Below are positions 43,815-53,147 of a stretch of DNA of 64,000 nt, in pieces. Location of the stretch: NCBI RefSeq assembly GCF_001693485.1, contig NZ_MAXC01000049.1:186001-250000 (forward strand), written 5' to 3'. The notes beneath the pieces are model-generated. The model made no database searches, was not told the origin of the DNA, and was given only the letters and a program-made list of their open reading frames with translations. Numbering within the stretch: position 1 is the stretch's first letter; each line of letters starts with the position of its first letter. Origin of the DNA: Bradyrhizobium sp. LMTR 3 (lineage in GTDB: Bacteria > Pseudomonadota > Alphaproteobacteria > Rhizobiales > Xanthobacteraceae). Made by a program: the position numbers and the translations under genes.

Positions 43815-45169
43815 GCCACGAGCCTCCGCGCCGCCGCGTTGAACGCCTCGCGCGCGCTCTCGCGGAGCCGGTGACGCCCATGCTCGACGACCTTGGCGCC
43901 GCCGGCCCAGACCGTGTCGACGGCACTTGCGCCTGCTGCAAAAATCCAGCCGTCGAGGACGGCATCCACCCGACGCCCGGCAAGCGAAGGATGAGTGGTG
44001 TCTAGGGTTACGATGTCGGCACGTGCACTTGCCTGCAGACCGACAGTGGGCTGTGCGAGCGCCTGGGCTCCGCCGGTGAGTGCAGCGTCGAACAGTGCAC
44101 GGCCGGTCGACAGGCCGGGACCGCCGGACAGCACATTGCGCTCACGGTGGTTCAAGCGCTGGCCATATTCGAGCTGACGCAGTTCGTCGGTGACGCCAAC
44201 CAACACGTTGGAGTCGGTCCCGATGCCGAACCGCCCGCCGGCGTCGAGGAATTCGCGGGCCGGAAAAATCCCGTCGCCAAGGCTGGCTTCGGTGACCGGG
44301 CAAAGCCCGGCGACCGCACCGCTTCTTGCAAGCGCAGCGGTTTCCGCTTCAGTCATATGGGTCGCATGGATCAGGCACCAGCGCTGATCGACGGGCGCAT
44401 GTTCGAGCAACCACTCAACGGGCCGCCGGCCCGACCAGGCGATGCATTCCTCGACTTCCCTGGTCTGTTCGGCGGCATGGATATGCATCGGCCCGGCTTC
44501 GGCCAATGGCGCGATGGCCGCTAATTCGTCAGGCGTCACGGCGCGCAGGCTGTGCGGGGCGATGCCGATATTGGCTCCCGGCAGCGCGCGGACGGCGATG
44601 CTCGCCGCAGCAATCAACTTTGCAAACTGATCGACCGAGCAGATGAACCGGCGCTGGCCGGCATGTGGCGCCGCTCCACCGAACGAGCCGTGTGCATAGA
44701 AACTCGGCAGCAGCGTCAGCCCGATGCCGGAGATTTCGGCGGCCCGCGCAATTCGCGTCGCCATCTCCGCAGGGTTGGCGTAGGACGCGCCGTCGTGGTC
44801 GTGATGGAGATAGTGGAACTCGCCGACGCGCGTATAGCCTTGCTCGAGCATCTCGACATAGAGCAGCGTGGCGACGGCTTCGACGTCTTCCGGCGTCATT
44901 TCGAGCGCGAAGCGATACATCGTCTCGCGCCATGTCCAGAACGTATCCGCGGAATTGCCGGGCGTTTCGGCGAGCCCCGCCATGCCGCGCTGGAACGCGT
45001 GGCTATGCAGGCTCGCTATGCCCGGAATCGCGAGCTTGTAGCGCTTGTCATGCGGTCCCGGCGCCACGCCGGCCGTAACCTTGGTGATGGTCTGGTCTGT
45101 CACCACCACCTGCACGTCATCAGCCCACCCCGAGGGGAGCAGCGCTGATGCGAAATGCAGTGTCGACAT
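43811..45169 (-). CDS. hutF: formimidoylglutamate deiminase
   Basis: 452 residues, amidohydrolase fold. Zinc ligands lie in PGIASLHSHAFQRG, MHIHAAEQ, CLIHATHM and FGIGTDSN. HutF deiminates N-formimino-L-glutamate to N-formyl-L-glutamate and ammonia, so this organism uses the five-step route; the following enzyme, HutG (N-formylglutamate deformylase), is not in the window. It is transcribed divergently from hutI across an 87-bp promoter. Confidence 0.94.
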   Translation of the reverse strand: MSTLHFASALLPSGWADDVQVVVTDQTITKVTAGVAPGPHDKRYKLAIPGIASLHSHAFQRGMAGLAETPGNSADTFWTWRETMYRFALEMTPEDVEAVATLLYVEMLEQGYTRVGEFHYLHHDHDGASYANPAEMATRIARAAEISGIGLTLLPSFYAHGSFGGAAPHAGQRRFICSVDQFAKLIAAASIAVRALPGANIGIAPHSLRAVTPDELAAIAPLAEAGPMHIHAAEQTREVEECIAWSGRRPVEWLLEHAPVDQRWCLIHATHMTEAETAALARSGAVAGLCPVTEASLGDGIFPAREFLDAGGRFGIGTDSNVLVGVTDELRQLEYGQRLNHRERNVLSGGPGLSTGRALFDAALTGGAQALAQPTVGLQASARADIVTLDTTHPSLAGRRVDAVLDGWIFAAGASAVDTVWAGGAKVVEHGRHRLRESAREAFNAAARRLVA

Positions 45170-45256
45170 GTTTCGAAACCGGCTGGACAGAACACCAACA
45201 CGATTTTATGTATAGACATATAGAGACGTCAAGCTCCTGCCTTTGAGGAGGGCTGC
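45170..45256. promoter_or_regulatory. divergent hut promoter with candidate HutC operator
   Basis: 87 bp separate the hutF and hutI starts. The near-palindrome ATGTATAGACAT (45208-45219) inside the AT-rich TATGTATAGACATATAGA resembles known HutC sites, which are AT-rich palindromes read by GntR proteins of this subfamily. One site would cover both promoters. A GGAGGG site precedes hutI. Confidence 0.6.
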
Positions 45257-46471
45257 ATGGCCGAGCGCTTCGATCGAATCTGGCTCAACGCCAGGCTCGC
45301 CACGGTCCGCGAGGATCTGCCCGGGCTCGGTGTGATCGAGGACGGCCTGATCGCCGCGCGCGACGGCCGCATCGCGTTCGCCGGTAGCCGTTCCGACTTT
45401 CCATCAGACGCCGATGCGGCCGAACGGGTCGATTGCGCGGGACGCTGGATCACGCCGGGATTGGTGGATTGTCACACCCATCTGGTTTTTGGCGGAAACC
45501 GCGCCCATGAGTTCGAGCTGCGGCTGCAGGGAGCGAGCTACGAAGAGATCGCGCGCGCAGGCGGTGGCATTGTCTCCACGGTCGCGGCGACGCGGGCGTC
45601 CAGCGAGGCCGAGCTTGTTGCCGGCGCGCTGCCAAGGCTCGATGCCCTGATCGGCGAGGGCGTGACGACGCTGGAGATCAAATCCGGCTACGGCCTTGAT
45701 ACGGAAACCGAGATGCGTCAGCTCGCGGCGGCGCGCGCGCTGGGTGACGAGCGGCCGATCGCCATCAAGACGACGTTTCTCGGTGCGCATGCGACGCCTC
45801 CGGAAGCTCACGGTGACAAGGACCGGTATATCGATCTCGTCTGCCGCGAGATGTTGCCGGCGGTGGCGCAGGCCGGATTGGCCGACGCCGTCGATGCCTT
45901 CATGGAAGGCATTGCGTTTTCGGGAGAGCAAACGGCACGGGTGTTTCGCGCGGCCAAGGCGCTTGGATTGCCGGTCAAGCTGCACGCGGACCAGCTCTCG
46001 AATCTCGGCGGCGCCGCGCTTGCCGCGGAATTCGCAGGCCTGTCGGCCGATCATCTGGAGCACACCGATGGTGCCGGCGCAGCGGCGATGGCGCGGGCAG
46101 GGACAGTCGCCGTGCTGCTGCCGGGCGCATTCTATTTTATTCGCGAGACGACGAAGCCGCCGATCGAACTATTTCGCGCCCACGGCGTCAACATGGCACT
46201 TGCGACCGACTGCAATCCCGGTAGTTCGCCGCTGACGTCGCTTCTCTTGGTCATGAACATGGGCGCAACGCTGTTCCGGATGACCGTTGCCGAATGCTTC
46301 GCTGGCGTGACACGGGAAGGTGCGCGCGCGCTCGGAATTCTCGGCGAGACAGGAACGCTCCAGGCGGGCAAATGGTGTGATCTTGCGATCTGGGAGATCG
46401 AGCGGCCGGCCGAGCTGGTTTACCGGATCGGCTTTAATCCGTTGCATAGCCGGGTGTGGAGGGGACAGTGA
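45257..46471 (+). CDS. hutI: imidazolonepropionase
   Basis: 404 residues with GAGGAGGG upstream. Metal-binding motifs are DCHTHLVFGGNRAHEF and KLHADQLS, then HLEHTD and LATDCNPGSSP. HutI hydrolyses 4-imidazolone-5-propanoate to N-formimino-L-glutamate, the third step of histidine breakdown. Its stop overlaps the GTG start of hutH (GTGA). Confidence 0.96.
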   Translation: MAERFDRIWLNARLATVREDLPGLGVIEDGLIAARDGRIAFAGSRSDFPSDADAAERVDCAGRWITPGLVDCHTHLVFGGNRAHEFELRLQGASYEEIARAGGGIVSTVAATRASSEAELVAGALPRLDALIGEGVTTLEIKSGYGLDTETEMRQLAAARALGDERPIAIKTTFLGAHATPPEAHGDKDRYIDLVCREMLPAVAQAGLADAVDAFMEGIAFSGEQTARVFRAAKALGLPVKLHADQLSNLGGAALAAEFAGLSADHLEHTDGAGAAAMARAGTVAVLLPGAFYFIRETTKPPIELFRAHGVNMALATDCNPGSSPLTSLLLVMNMGATLFRMTVAECFAGVTREGARALGILGETGTLQAGKWCDLAIWEIERPAELVYRIGFNPLHSRVWRGQ

Positions 46472-48045
46472 GCCGCCCCGACGCCCCCATTGTGGTTTCG
46501 CCTGGAAGGGTCAGTCTCGACGATCTGGCGCAAGTCCTGGCCGGCGCTCCGGTCGTGCTCGACCCGTCGTTCTGGCCGCGCGTTGAGGCGGCATCGGCGA
46601 TTGTTGCGGCGGCCGCGCGCGCGGAAGCCCCAGCGTACGGCATCAATACCGGTTTCGGAAAACTTGCGTCGAAACGGATTGCTGCCGACCAGACAGCGCT
46701 GCTGCAGCACAATCTCATTGTGTCGCATTGCTGCGGGGTAGGGCCGCCGACGCCGGAGCCGATTGTTCGCCTGATGATGGCGCTGAAAATCGTCTCGCTC
46801 GGGCGAGGCGCATCGGGCGTGCGCCGCGAAATCATCGAGCAGCTCCAGGCCATGCTGGCGAAGGGCATTTGTCCGCTGGTGCCGCAGCAGGGATCGGTCG
46901 GAGCCTCCGGCGATCTGGCGCCGCTCGCGCATATGACGGCGGTCATGATCGGCGAGGGGCAGGCGCTGGTCGGCGGAAGCGTTGTGCCGGCCCGCGATGC
47001 ACTGGCCGCCGCCGGTCTTGCGCCGGTGGCGCTCGGTCCGAAGGAAGGCCTCGCTCTGATCAATGGCACGCAGTTTTCGACGGCCTATGCCATTTCCGGA
47101 TTGCTGCGTGCCTATGGCCTGGCCAGTGCGGCGTTAGTGACGGGCGCGTTGTCGGTCGACGCCGCGATGGCTTCGACGGCACCGTTTCGTCCTGAGATCC
47201 AGCGACTGCGCGGGCATGCCGGGCAAATCGCCGTCGGCGCTGCGCTAACGGCACTGCTTGACGGCAGCGACATCAGGAACTCGCATCTCGAAGGCGACGA
47301 GCGCGTGCAGGATCCCTATTGCCTGCGCTGCCAGCCCCAGGTCGCCGGCGCCGCGCTCGATTTGCTGACGCAAGCCGCCCGCACGCTGACGATCGAAGCC
47401 AACGCCGTCACCGATAACCCGCTGGTCGTGGTCGAGACGGGAGAAATCGTCTCGGGTGGCAATTTTCACGCGGAGCCGGTCGCCTTTGCCGCCGACCAGA
47501 TTGCGCTGGCACTGTCCGAGATTGGCGCGATAAGCGAGCGACGCATCGCGACTCTCGTCGATCCCGCGTTGAACTTCGGCCTGCCGCCGTTCCTGACCCC
47601 CGATCCCGGCCTCAACTCCGGCTTCATGATCGCCGAAGTGACGGCAGCCGCGCTCTATGCGGAGAATAAACAGCGCGCCACGGCCTGCTCGATCGATTCG
47701 ACGCCGACCAGCGCCAACCAGGAAGATCACGTGTCGATGGCCGCACACGCGGCGCGGCGGTTGTCCGACATGGCGGACAATCTCGCCATCATCCTCGGCA
47801 TCGAGCTATTGGTTGCGGCGCAAGGCATTGGGCTGCGCGCACCGCATTCGACCAGTCTCGCACTGGCTGCTGTGATTGCTGTATTGCGCGAGCAGGTGTC
47901 GGCGCTGGGCAGCGATCGCTACATGGCCAGTGACCTCGCGAAGGCAACGGCGCTGGTTGAGGCCGACGCGCTGCCGGCGGCAGCTATGTCGGTGCTTGAG
48001 AGTAACCCGTTTCCAATCCTTGCCGAGAGAGGCTCTTTGTCATGA
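46468..48045 (+). CDS. hutH: histidine ammonia-lyase
   Basis: 525 residues; start taken as GTG at 46468, overlapping the hutI stop, with GGAGG 5 nt upstream. An in-frame GTG 12 bases earlier is less well placed. The autocatalytic MIO prosthetic group forms from Ala146-Ser147-Gly148 in GSVGASGDLAPLAH. Other family marks are YGINTGFGKLA and QEDHVSMAAHAARR. It converts histidine to urocanate and ammonia. The stop overlaps the hutU ATG (ATGA). Confidence 0.96.
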   Translation: MSRPDAPIVVSPGRVSLDDLAQVLAGAPVVLDPSFWPRVEAASAIVAAAARAEAPAYGINTGFGKLASKRIAADQTALLQHNLIVSHCCGVGPPTPEPIVRLMMALKIVSLGRGASGVRREIIEQLQAMLAKGICPLVPQQGSVGASGDLAPLAHMTAVMIGEGQALVGGSVVPARDALAAAGLAPVALGPKEGLALINGTQFSTAYAISGLLRAYGLASAALVTGALSVDAAMASTAPFRPEIQRLRGHAGQIAVGAALTALLDGSDIRNSHLEGDERVQDPYCLRCQPQVAGAALDLLTQAARTLTIEANAVTDNPLVVVETGEIVSGGNFHAEPVAFAADQIALALSEIGAISERRIATLVDPALNFGLPPFLTPDPGLNSGFMIAEVTAAALYAENKQRATACSIDSTPTSANQEDHVSMAAHAARRLSDMADNLAIILGIELLVAAQGIGLRAPHSTSLALAAVIAVLREQVSALGSDRYMASDLAKATALVEADALPAAAMSVLESNPFPILAERGSLS

Positions 48046-49712
48046 ACCGCCGACTGGATAACGACCGCATAATCCGGGCGCCACGCGGGCCCGAGATCAG
48101 CGCCAAGAGCTGGCTGACGGAAGCGGCGCTCCGAATGCTGATGAACAATCTCGATCCTGATGTCGCCGAACGGCCGAGCGAACTTGTCGTCTATGGCGGA
48201 ATCGGCCGTGCCGCCCGCGACTGGGACAGCTTTGACCGAATCGTCGCCTCGCTGCGCAAGCTCGAAGGCGACCAGACGCTGGTGGTGCAGTCCGGCAAGC
48301 CGGTCGGAATTTTCCGCACCCATGCCGATGCGCCGCGCGTGCTGATCGCGAACTCGAATCTGGTGCCGCATTGGGCGACGCTCGATCACTTCAATGAACT
48401 CGACAAGGCCGGGCTGATGATGTTCGGCCAGATGACGGCGGGATCGTGGATCTACATCGGCAGCCAGGGCATCGTGCAGGGGACGTATGAAACGTTTGTC
48501 GAGGTCGGGCGGCGTCACTACGGCGGCAATCTCGCCGGCAAGTGGATCTTGACGGCGGGTCTCGGCGGGATGGGTGGCGCGCAGCCGCTTGCTGCGACCA
48601 TGGCCGGGGCGTCGATGCTCGCGATCGAATGCCAACCGAGCCGCATCGAGATGCGGCTGCGCACGGGTTACCTCGACCGGCAGGCAAGCTCGCTTGACGA
48701 GGCGCTGGCGATCATGACGGAGGCGGCGCAGACCAAGAAGCCGGTTTCCGTCGGCCTGCTCGGCAATGCCGCCGACGTTTTTCCCGAACTGGTGCGCCGC
48801 GGCGTCAGGCCCGATATCGTTACCGATCAGACCAGCGCGCACGATCCGATCAACGGCTATTTGCCGAAGGGGTGGACGCTTGCCGAGTGGGAGTCGAAAC
48901 GCGAGGCTGATCCGAAAGCGGTTGAAGCGGCGGCCAAGACCTCCATGGTCGGCCACGTCCAGGCCATGCTGGATTTCCACGCGCAAGGCATTCCCACGCT
49001 CGACTATGGCAACAACATCCGCCAGATGGCGAAGGACATGGGATTGAAGAACGCGTTCGATTTCCCCGGCTTCGTACCGGCCTACATCCGTCCGCTGTTT
49101 TGCCGCGGCGTCGGCCCGTTCCGGTGGGCGGCGCTATCAGGAGATCCCGAAGATATTTTTCGGACCGACCTCAAGGTCAAGGAGCTGATGCCGGACGATA
49201 AGCATCTCCATAACTGGCTCGACATGGCGAAGGCACGGATCAAGTTCCAGGGGCTGCCGGCACGAATCTGCTGGGTCGGTCTTGGTGATCGCCACCGGCT
49301 CGGCATGGCGTTCAATGACATGATGGCGCGCGGCGAACTGAAGGCGCCGATCGTCATCGGTCGCGATCATCTCGACAGCGGCTCGGTTGCGAGCCCGAAC
49401 CGCGAAACCGAAGCGATGCGCGACGGCTCGGATGCAGTGTCCGACTGGCCGCTGCTCAATGCGCTGCTCAATTGTGCCAGCGGGGCCACCTGGGTCTCGA
49501 TACATCATGGCGGCGGCGTCGGAATCGGCTATTCGCAACACGCCGGAATGGTCATTGTCGCCGACGGAACGCAGGAGGCGGCGCGTCGACTTGAACGCGT
49601 GTTGTGGAACGATCCGGCATCGGGCGTCATGCGTCATGCCGACGCCGGCTATGAAAGCGCGATTGCGTGTGCCCGCGCCAACGGGCTCGATCTGCCCGGT
49701 CTGACGTTGTAG
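48042..49712 (+). CDS. hutU: urocanate hydratase
   Basis: 556 residues. It hydrates urocanate to 4-imidazolone-5-propanoate with tightly bound NAD. Family stretches include LVVQSGKPVGIFRTHADAPRVL, GRHYGGNLAGKWILTAGLGGMGGAQPLA (quoted in part), the cysteine in PLFCRGVGPFRW, and GGGVGIGYSQHAGMV. It ends the hutIHU operon. Length matches the family norm of about 555-560. Confidence 0.96.
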   Translation: MNRRLDNDRIIRAPRGPEISAKSWLTEAALRMLMNNLDPDVAERPSELVVYGGIGRAARDWDSFDRIVASLRKLEGDQTLVVQSGKPVGIFRTHADAPRVLIANSNLVPHWATLDHFNELDKAGLMMFGQMTAGSWIYIGSQGIVQGTYETFVEVGRRHYGGNLAGKWILTAGLGGMGGAQPLAATMAGASMLAIECQPSRIEMRLRTGYLDRQASSLDEALAIMTEAAQTKKPVSVGLLGNAADVFPELVRRGVRPDIVTDQTSAHDPINGYLPKGWTLAEWESKREADPKAVEAAAKTSMVGHVQAMLDFHAQGIPTLDYGNNIRQMAKDMGLKNAFDFPGFVPAYIRPLFCRGVGPFRWAALSGDPEDIFRTDLKVKELMPDDKHLHNWLDMAKARIKFQGLPARICWVGLGDRHRLGMAFNDMMARGELKAPIVIGRDHLDSGSVASPNRETEAMRDGSDAVSDWPLLNALLNCASGATWVSIHHGGGVGIGYSQHAGMVIVADGTQEAARRLERVLWNDPASGVMRHADAGYESAIACARANGLDLPGLTL

Positions 49713-49765
49713 CGCTCCGGACTTTCCTGCGCCGGTATTTCCAGAGGGGAGGATTTCCTTCCTTG

Positions 49766-49861
49766 TTGTAAATACACACAGTTTACCTATATAGTACCGC
49801 AGGGGTCACTGACCCGCATAATTCATTTGGTTCTCCGGTCAGGCCCGTCATTCAGGCGGGC
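49766..49861 (+). promoter_or_regulatory. promoter and candidate operator of the uracil (URC-type) cluster, with leader hairpin
   Basis: TTGTAA (49766-49771) and TATATA (49788-49793), 16 bp apart, make a plausible sigma-70 promoter. Within it GTAAA (49768-49772) and TTTAC (49782-49786) form an inverted repeat that could bind a repressor. Downstream a GGCCCG/CGGGCC hairpin at about 49842-49861 lies in the leader, 27 bp before the start codon. Confidence 0.4.
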
Positions 49862-49887
49862 CGTTGCCGTTTTGGGACTACCGAACG

Positions 49888-51138
49888 ATGAGCAATTCCA
49901 ATCGTATCGACCATATTCGCCTGACATCGCATCCGGTGCCTGGTGCGACGCATGAATTCCCGATCCTGTGGGGAGCGCCGACCGCGCGTGAACGTGGTCC
50001 CATCATCGGCACGGTATCGCGTCCGCAGGATCGCAACGTGATTGGCACTCACGGAGGCTCCTATGCGGTCTACCGCGCCCTTGCCGTTTCTTCGGGTGCG
50101 CTGGATCCGATCCGTCGCCCCGACCTGACCAACACTCATCCGGCCGCGACCGTTGGGCCGTTCTCGCAATGGATAGATCCGGAGCGCATCGTTGCGCTCG
50201 ATCCGTGGGGACATCTCGTCGGGGAGAACTTTCGCGCCGAAATCACGGAAGGCATCGATATCCGGCCGAGCATCGCGATCACGCGGGCCCGGCTCGACCT
50301 GCCGGAAATTCAGGCGGCTCTGGCCGCCAAGCGGTTGGTGCCCGACGGCGAGTTCGTTCACGCCAGCGGCTCCGTCTCCGTTGTCAAGATAGCGATCGAT
50401 CCGGTCTGGCACCTGCCCGGGATCGCGCGGCGCTTCGGCACGAGCGTGACCAATCTGCGGCGTGCGTTGTTCGAACAGACCGCGGGCATGTTTCCCGAGC
50501 TTGTCACGCGCCCCGATCTGCAAGTCTTTCTTCCGCCGATCGGCGGAACGACCGTCTATCTGTTCGGCGATGTCACGAAGCTTCCGGACCATCGAACCAA
50601 AATCACCTGTCGCGTCCATGACGAGTGCAACGGTTCGGATGTTTTCGGCTCGGACATTTGCACCTGCCGTCCATATCTCATTCAGGGCATCGAGGAATGC
50701 GCGCGCGCCGGACAATCGGGCGGTCTGGGCGTTATCGTCTACAACCGCAAGGAAGGCCGGGCGCTCGGCGAGGTCACGAAATTTCTGGTCTACAATGCGC
50801 GCAAGCGTCAGGAAGACGGCGACGATGCAGCCGCCTATTTCGAACGAACGGAATGCGTTGCCGGGGTGCAGGATGCGCGTTTCCAGCAACTGATGCCGGA
50901 TGTCATTCACTGGCTGGGATTGAAGCGCATCGACCGCTTCATCTCGATGAGCGACATGAAGTATGATGCGCTGACGGGGCAGGGTATCGACATTGTCGAG
51001 CGCGTCGCCATTCCCGACTACATGATTCCTGCCGACGCCCATGTGGAAATCGCCGCCAAGAAAGCCGCGGGATATTTTTCACCTGACACGAAGCCTGAGG
51101 ACCTGATCGCCTCCGGTCGGCCGCTCGAAAAATACTAG
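49888..51138 (+). CDS. urc1: GTP cyclohydrolase II-like protein of uracil catabolism (URC1 type)
   Basis: 416 residues from the ATG at 49888. The C-terminal half is RibA-like: zinc cysteines Cys247, Cys258 and Cys260 in HDECNGSDVFGSDICTCRP, then VIVYNRKEGRALGEVTKF matching the RibA arginine/catalytic region. The N-terminal 200 residues are specific to this family and absent from riboflavin enzymes, and no rib genes adjoin. The next genes encode DUF1688 and uracil phosphoribosyltransferase, the partners found with URC1 in the yeast URC uracil pathway. It probably opens the ring of a uracil nucleotide rather than GTP. Confidence 0.87.
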   Translation: MSNSNRIDHIRLTSHPVPGATHEFPILWGAPTARERGPIIGTVSRPQDRNVIGTHGGSYAVYRALAVSSGALDPIRRPDLTNTHPAATVGPFSQWIDPERIVALDPWGHLVGENFRAEITEGIDIRPSIAITRARLDLPEIQAALAAKRLVPDGEFVHASGSVSVVKIAIDPVWHLPGIARRFGTSVTNLRRALFEQTAGMFPELVTRPDLQVFLPPIGGTTVYLFGDVTKLPDHRTKITCRVHDECNGSDVFGSDICTCRPYLIQGIEECARAGQSGGLGVIVYNRKEGRALGEVTKFLVYNARKRQEDGDDAAAYFERTECVAGVQDARFQQLMPDVIHWLGLKRIDRFISMSDMKYDALTGQGIDIVERVAIPDYMIPADAHVEIAAKKAAGYFSPDTKPEDLIASGRPLEKY

Positions 51139-51153
51139 GGCGAGCCAGGGCCA

Positions 51154-52398
51154 TTGATCGTGACAGCAGACGCGACGGCAGACGGCTTATCTCTTTTAAG
51201 TGCGGAAGCGGTGCGCAGTCGCGCGCACCGGATGCTGGAAATCGGCTTGAACGACCAGCTTCAGCACTTCAAAGTCGATCTTGGCCGGCTCGACGAGGCG
51301 GTTGATCTCGTGCTTACGACAACGCACAAGGCCTATCCGACGTTCGATGTTCCCTTTCATTCGCGCTGGCGCCATTTTGTCGTCGGCGGCATCGATCGCT
51401 GGGCAGCACTTGCCGACGCCAAGAATTGGCGCGACAGGAAAGAGCGCGCTCGCGCCGAGTTTGACCTCGCCATAATCAGCGTGCTGCTCGACGCCGGAGC
51501 AGGTCCATCGTGGCGCTATCGCGATACCCTGACGGGTGCCAGTATTGGCCGTTCGGAGGGGCTGGGGCTTGCCAGTCTGGATATGTTTGCGCGCGGCGTG
51601 TTCTCAGCGAAGGCTGACGAGCCGCTGCGGGCCGATGCCGTTAGGCTTGAACGCCTGACCGTTGCCGATCTGCAGACTGGCTTTCAGGTTGCGGACGACA
51701 ATCCATTGGTTGGCCTCGAGGGGCGCATCAGCCTTCTTCGCCGGCTCGGTCAAGTAGCATCGGCGTCACCGCAGATTTTCGCCCGCGGCGACACGGCCCG
51801 GCCCGGCGGGTTGTTCGATCACCTCACAGGGGCGGCCAACGCGGGGGTGATCGCGGCCTCGACGATTTTGTCGGAGCTTTTGCGCCAACTGGGGCCGATC
51901 TGGCCGTCGCGCATAACGCTCGGCGAAATTCCGTTAGGAGATTGCTGGCGTCATCCGGCGCTCAAGACCGAGGATGAGACCAGCGGGCTGGTGCCGCTGC
52001 ACAAATTGTCGCAGTGGCTATCGTATTCGCTGATCGAGCCGATACAGCGGGCGGGGCTGCTGGTGACGAATATCGACGGCCTGACGGGCCTTGCGGAATA
52101 CCGCAACGGCGGATTGTTCGTCGACGCCGGGGTACTGGTGCTGCGCGACCCTATGGACGCGCAACGCGAACATGATGTCGCCTCGACGCTCGTGGTCGAG
52201 TGGAGGGCGCTGACCGTCGCGCTGCTGGATCGGTTGGCGGATCTGCTGCGGCAACGCGTTGGTCTTGACGCGGTCTCTCTTCCACTGGCGAAGATTCTGG
52301 AAGGCGGCACTTGGGCGGCGGGCAGGGCGCTGGCGTTCGCGCGCCGGCCCGACGGGTCGCCGCCCGTCAAGGTCAGTAGCGACGGTACGGTTTTCTAG
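51154..52398 (+). CDS. urc4: DUF1688 protein, URC4/Urg3 family (uracil catabolism)
   Basis: 414 residues. Start is TTG at 51154; a GTG two codons on (51160) is an alternative. Neither has an ideal ribosome-binding site (CAGGG nearby). DUF1688 marks seen include LTTTHKAYPTFDVPFHSRWRHF near residue 55, TGASIGRSEGLGLASLDMF, and SGLVPLHKLSQWLSYSLIEP. The URC4 protein is required for growth on uracil in Lachancea kluyveri; its reaction, thought to follow URC1 toward a urea derivative, is not firmly known. It lies 15 bp after urc1. Confidence 0.87.
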   Translation: MIVTADATADGLSLLSAEAVRSRAHRMLEIGLNDQLQHFKVDLGRLDEAVDLVLTTTHKAYPTFDVPFHSRWRHFVVGGIDRWAALADAKNWRDRKERARAEFDLAIISVLLDAGAGPSWRYRDTLTGASIGRSEGLGLASLDMFARGVFSAKADEPLRADAVRLERLTVADLQTGFQVADDNPLVGLEGRISLLRRLGQVASASPQIFARGDTARPGGLFDHLTGAANAGVIAASTILSELLRQLGPIWPSRITLGEIPLGDCWRHPALKTEDETSGLVPLHKLSQWLSYSLIEPIQRAGLLVTNIDGLTGLAEYRNGGLFVDAGVLVLRDPMDAQREHDVASTLVVEWRALTVALLDRLADLLRQRVGLDAVSLPLAKILEGGTWAAGRALAFARRPDGSPPVKVSSDGTVF

Positions 52399-52493
52399 TA
52401 TCTGTTTGACGCGTTTTCTTCATGCGAACAGGATATCCGGTTCGCTCAAAAATGCTATGGAACGCGATTCGATTACTCGCAGGGAGCAAAAGC

Positions 52494-53123
52494 ATGGAAG
52501 GCATTACGATCGTGGATCATCCGTTGGTCCAGCACAAGCTTACGCTGATCCGCGACAAGACGATTTCGACCAAGTCCTTTCGCGAGCTCCTCAAGGAGAT
52601 CGGAATGCTGCTTTGTTACGAGGTGACGCGCGATCTGCCGCTGACCGATGTGGAGGTCGAGACTCCGCTTGCACGAATGCACTCCGCCAAGATCGCGGGT
52701 AAGAAACTGGTTTTCGTGCCGGTGTTGCGGGCAGGGGTGACCTTTGTCGACGGAATGCTGGACCTCGTTCCGACCGCCCGCGTCGCGCATATCGGGCTCT
52801 ACCGCGAACCGCATTCGTTCGTGGCGGTCGAATATTTCTTCAAATCGCCGTCCGATCTTCACGAGCGGCTGGCGATCGTGGTGTCGCCGGTTCTTGCGAC
52901 GGCGAACACGGCGGTGGCGGCGGTGGACCGGCTGAAGGAGCGCGGCGCGAAGGATATTCGGCTGGTATGCCTGCTCGCCGCGCCGGAAGGTGTGGAGCGC
53001 TTCCGGGGCCTGCATCCCGATGTGCGGTTGTGGACGGCCGGTATCGACGAGGGGCTCGATGCAAACGCCTTTATCCTGCCTGGCCTCGGTGATGCAGGCG
53101 ACCGCGCCTACGGCACGCGATAA
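52494..53123 (+). CDS. upp: uracil phosphoribosyltransferase
   Basis: 209 residues from the ATG at 52494 with AGGGAG 8 nt upstream; further upstream in-frame starts lack a site. It makes UMP from uracil and PRPP. The PRPP/uracil features are VPVLRAGVTFVDGML and the uracil-binding GLGDAGDRAYGT at the C-terminus. In place of the usual PRPP-loop sequence with DP-M-ATG it reads VSPVLATANTAVAAVDRL, a change from salvage-type Upp. With urc1 and urc4 it matches the URC6 role, entry of uracil into degradation. It ends 24 bp before the convergent amn gene. Confidence 0.92.
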   Translation: MEGITIVDHPLVQHKLTLIRDKTISTKSFRELLKEIGMLLCYEVTRDLPLTDVEVETPLARMHSAKIAGKKLVFVPVLRAGVTFVDGMLDLVPTARVAHIGLYREPHSFVAVEYFFKSPSDLHERLAIVVSPVLATANTAVAAVDRLKERGAKDIRLVCLLAAPEGVERFRGLHPDVRLWTAGIDEGLDANAFILPGLGDAGDRAYGTR

Positions 53124-53147
53124 GGCACCGACAGGTCTCGGCGCGCC

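Noticed and set aside
49888..51138. Riboflavin biosynthesis ribA
   Set aside because: The zinc site is RibA-like, but the extra N-terminal region and the DUF1688 and upp neighbours fit uracil degradation; no other rib genes are present.
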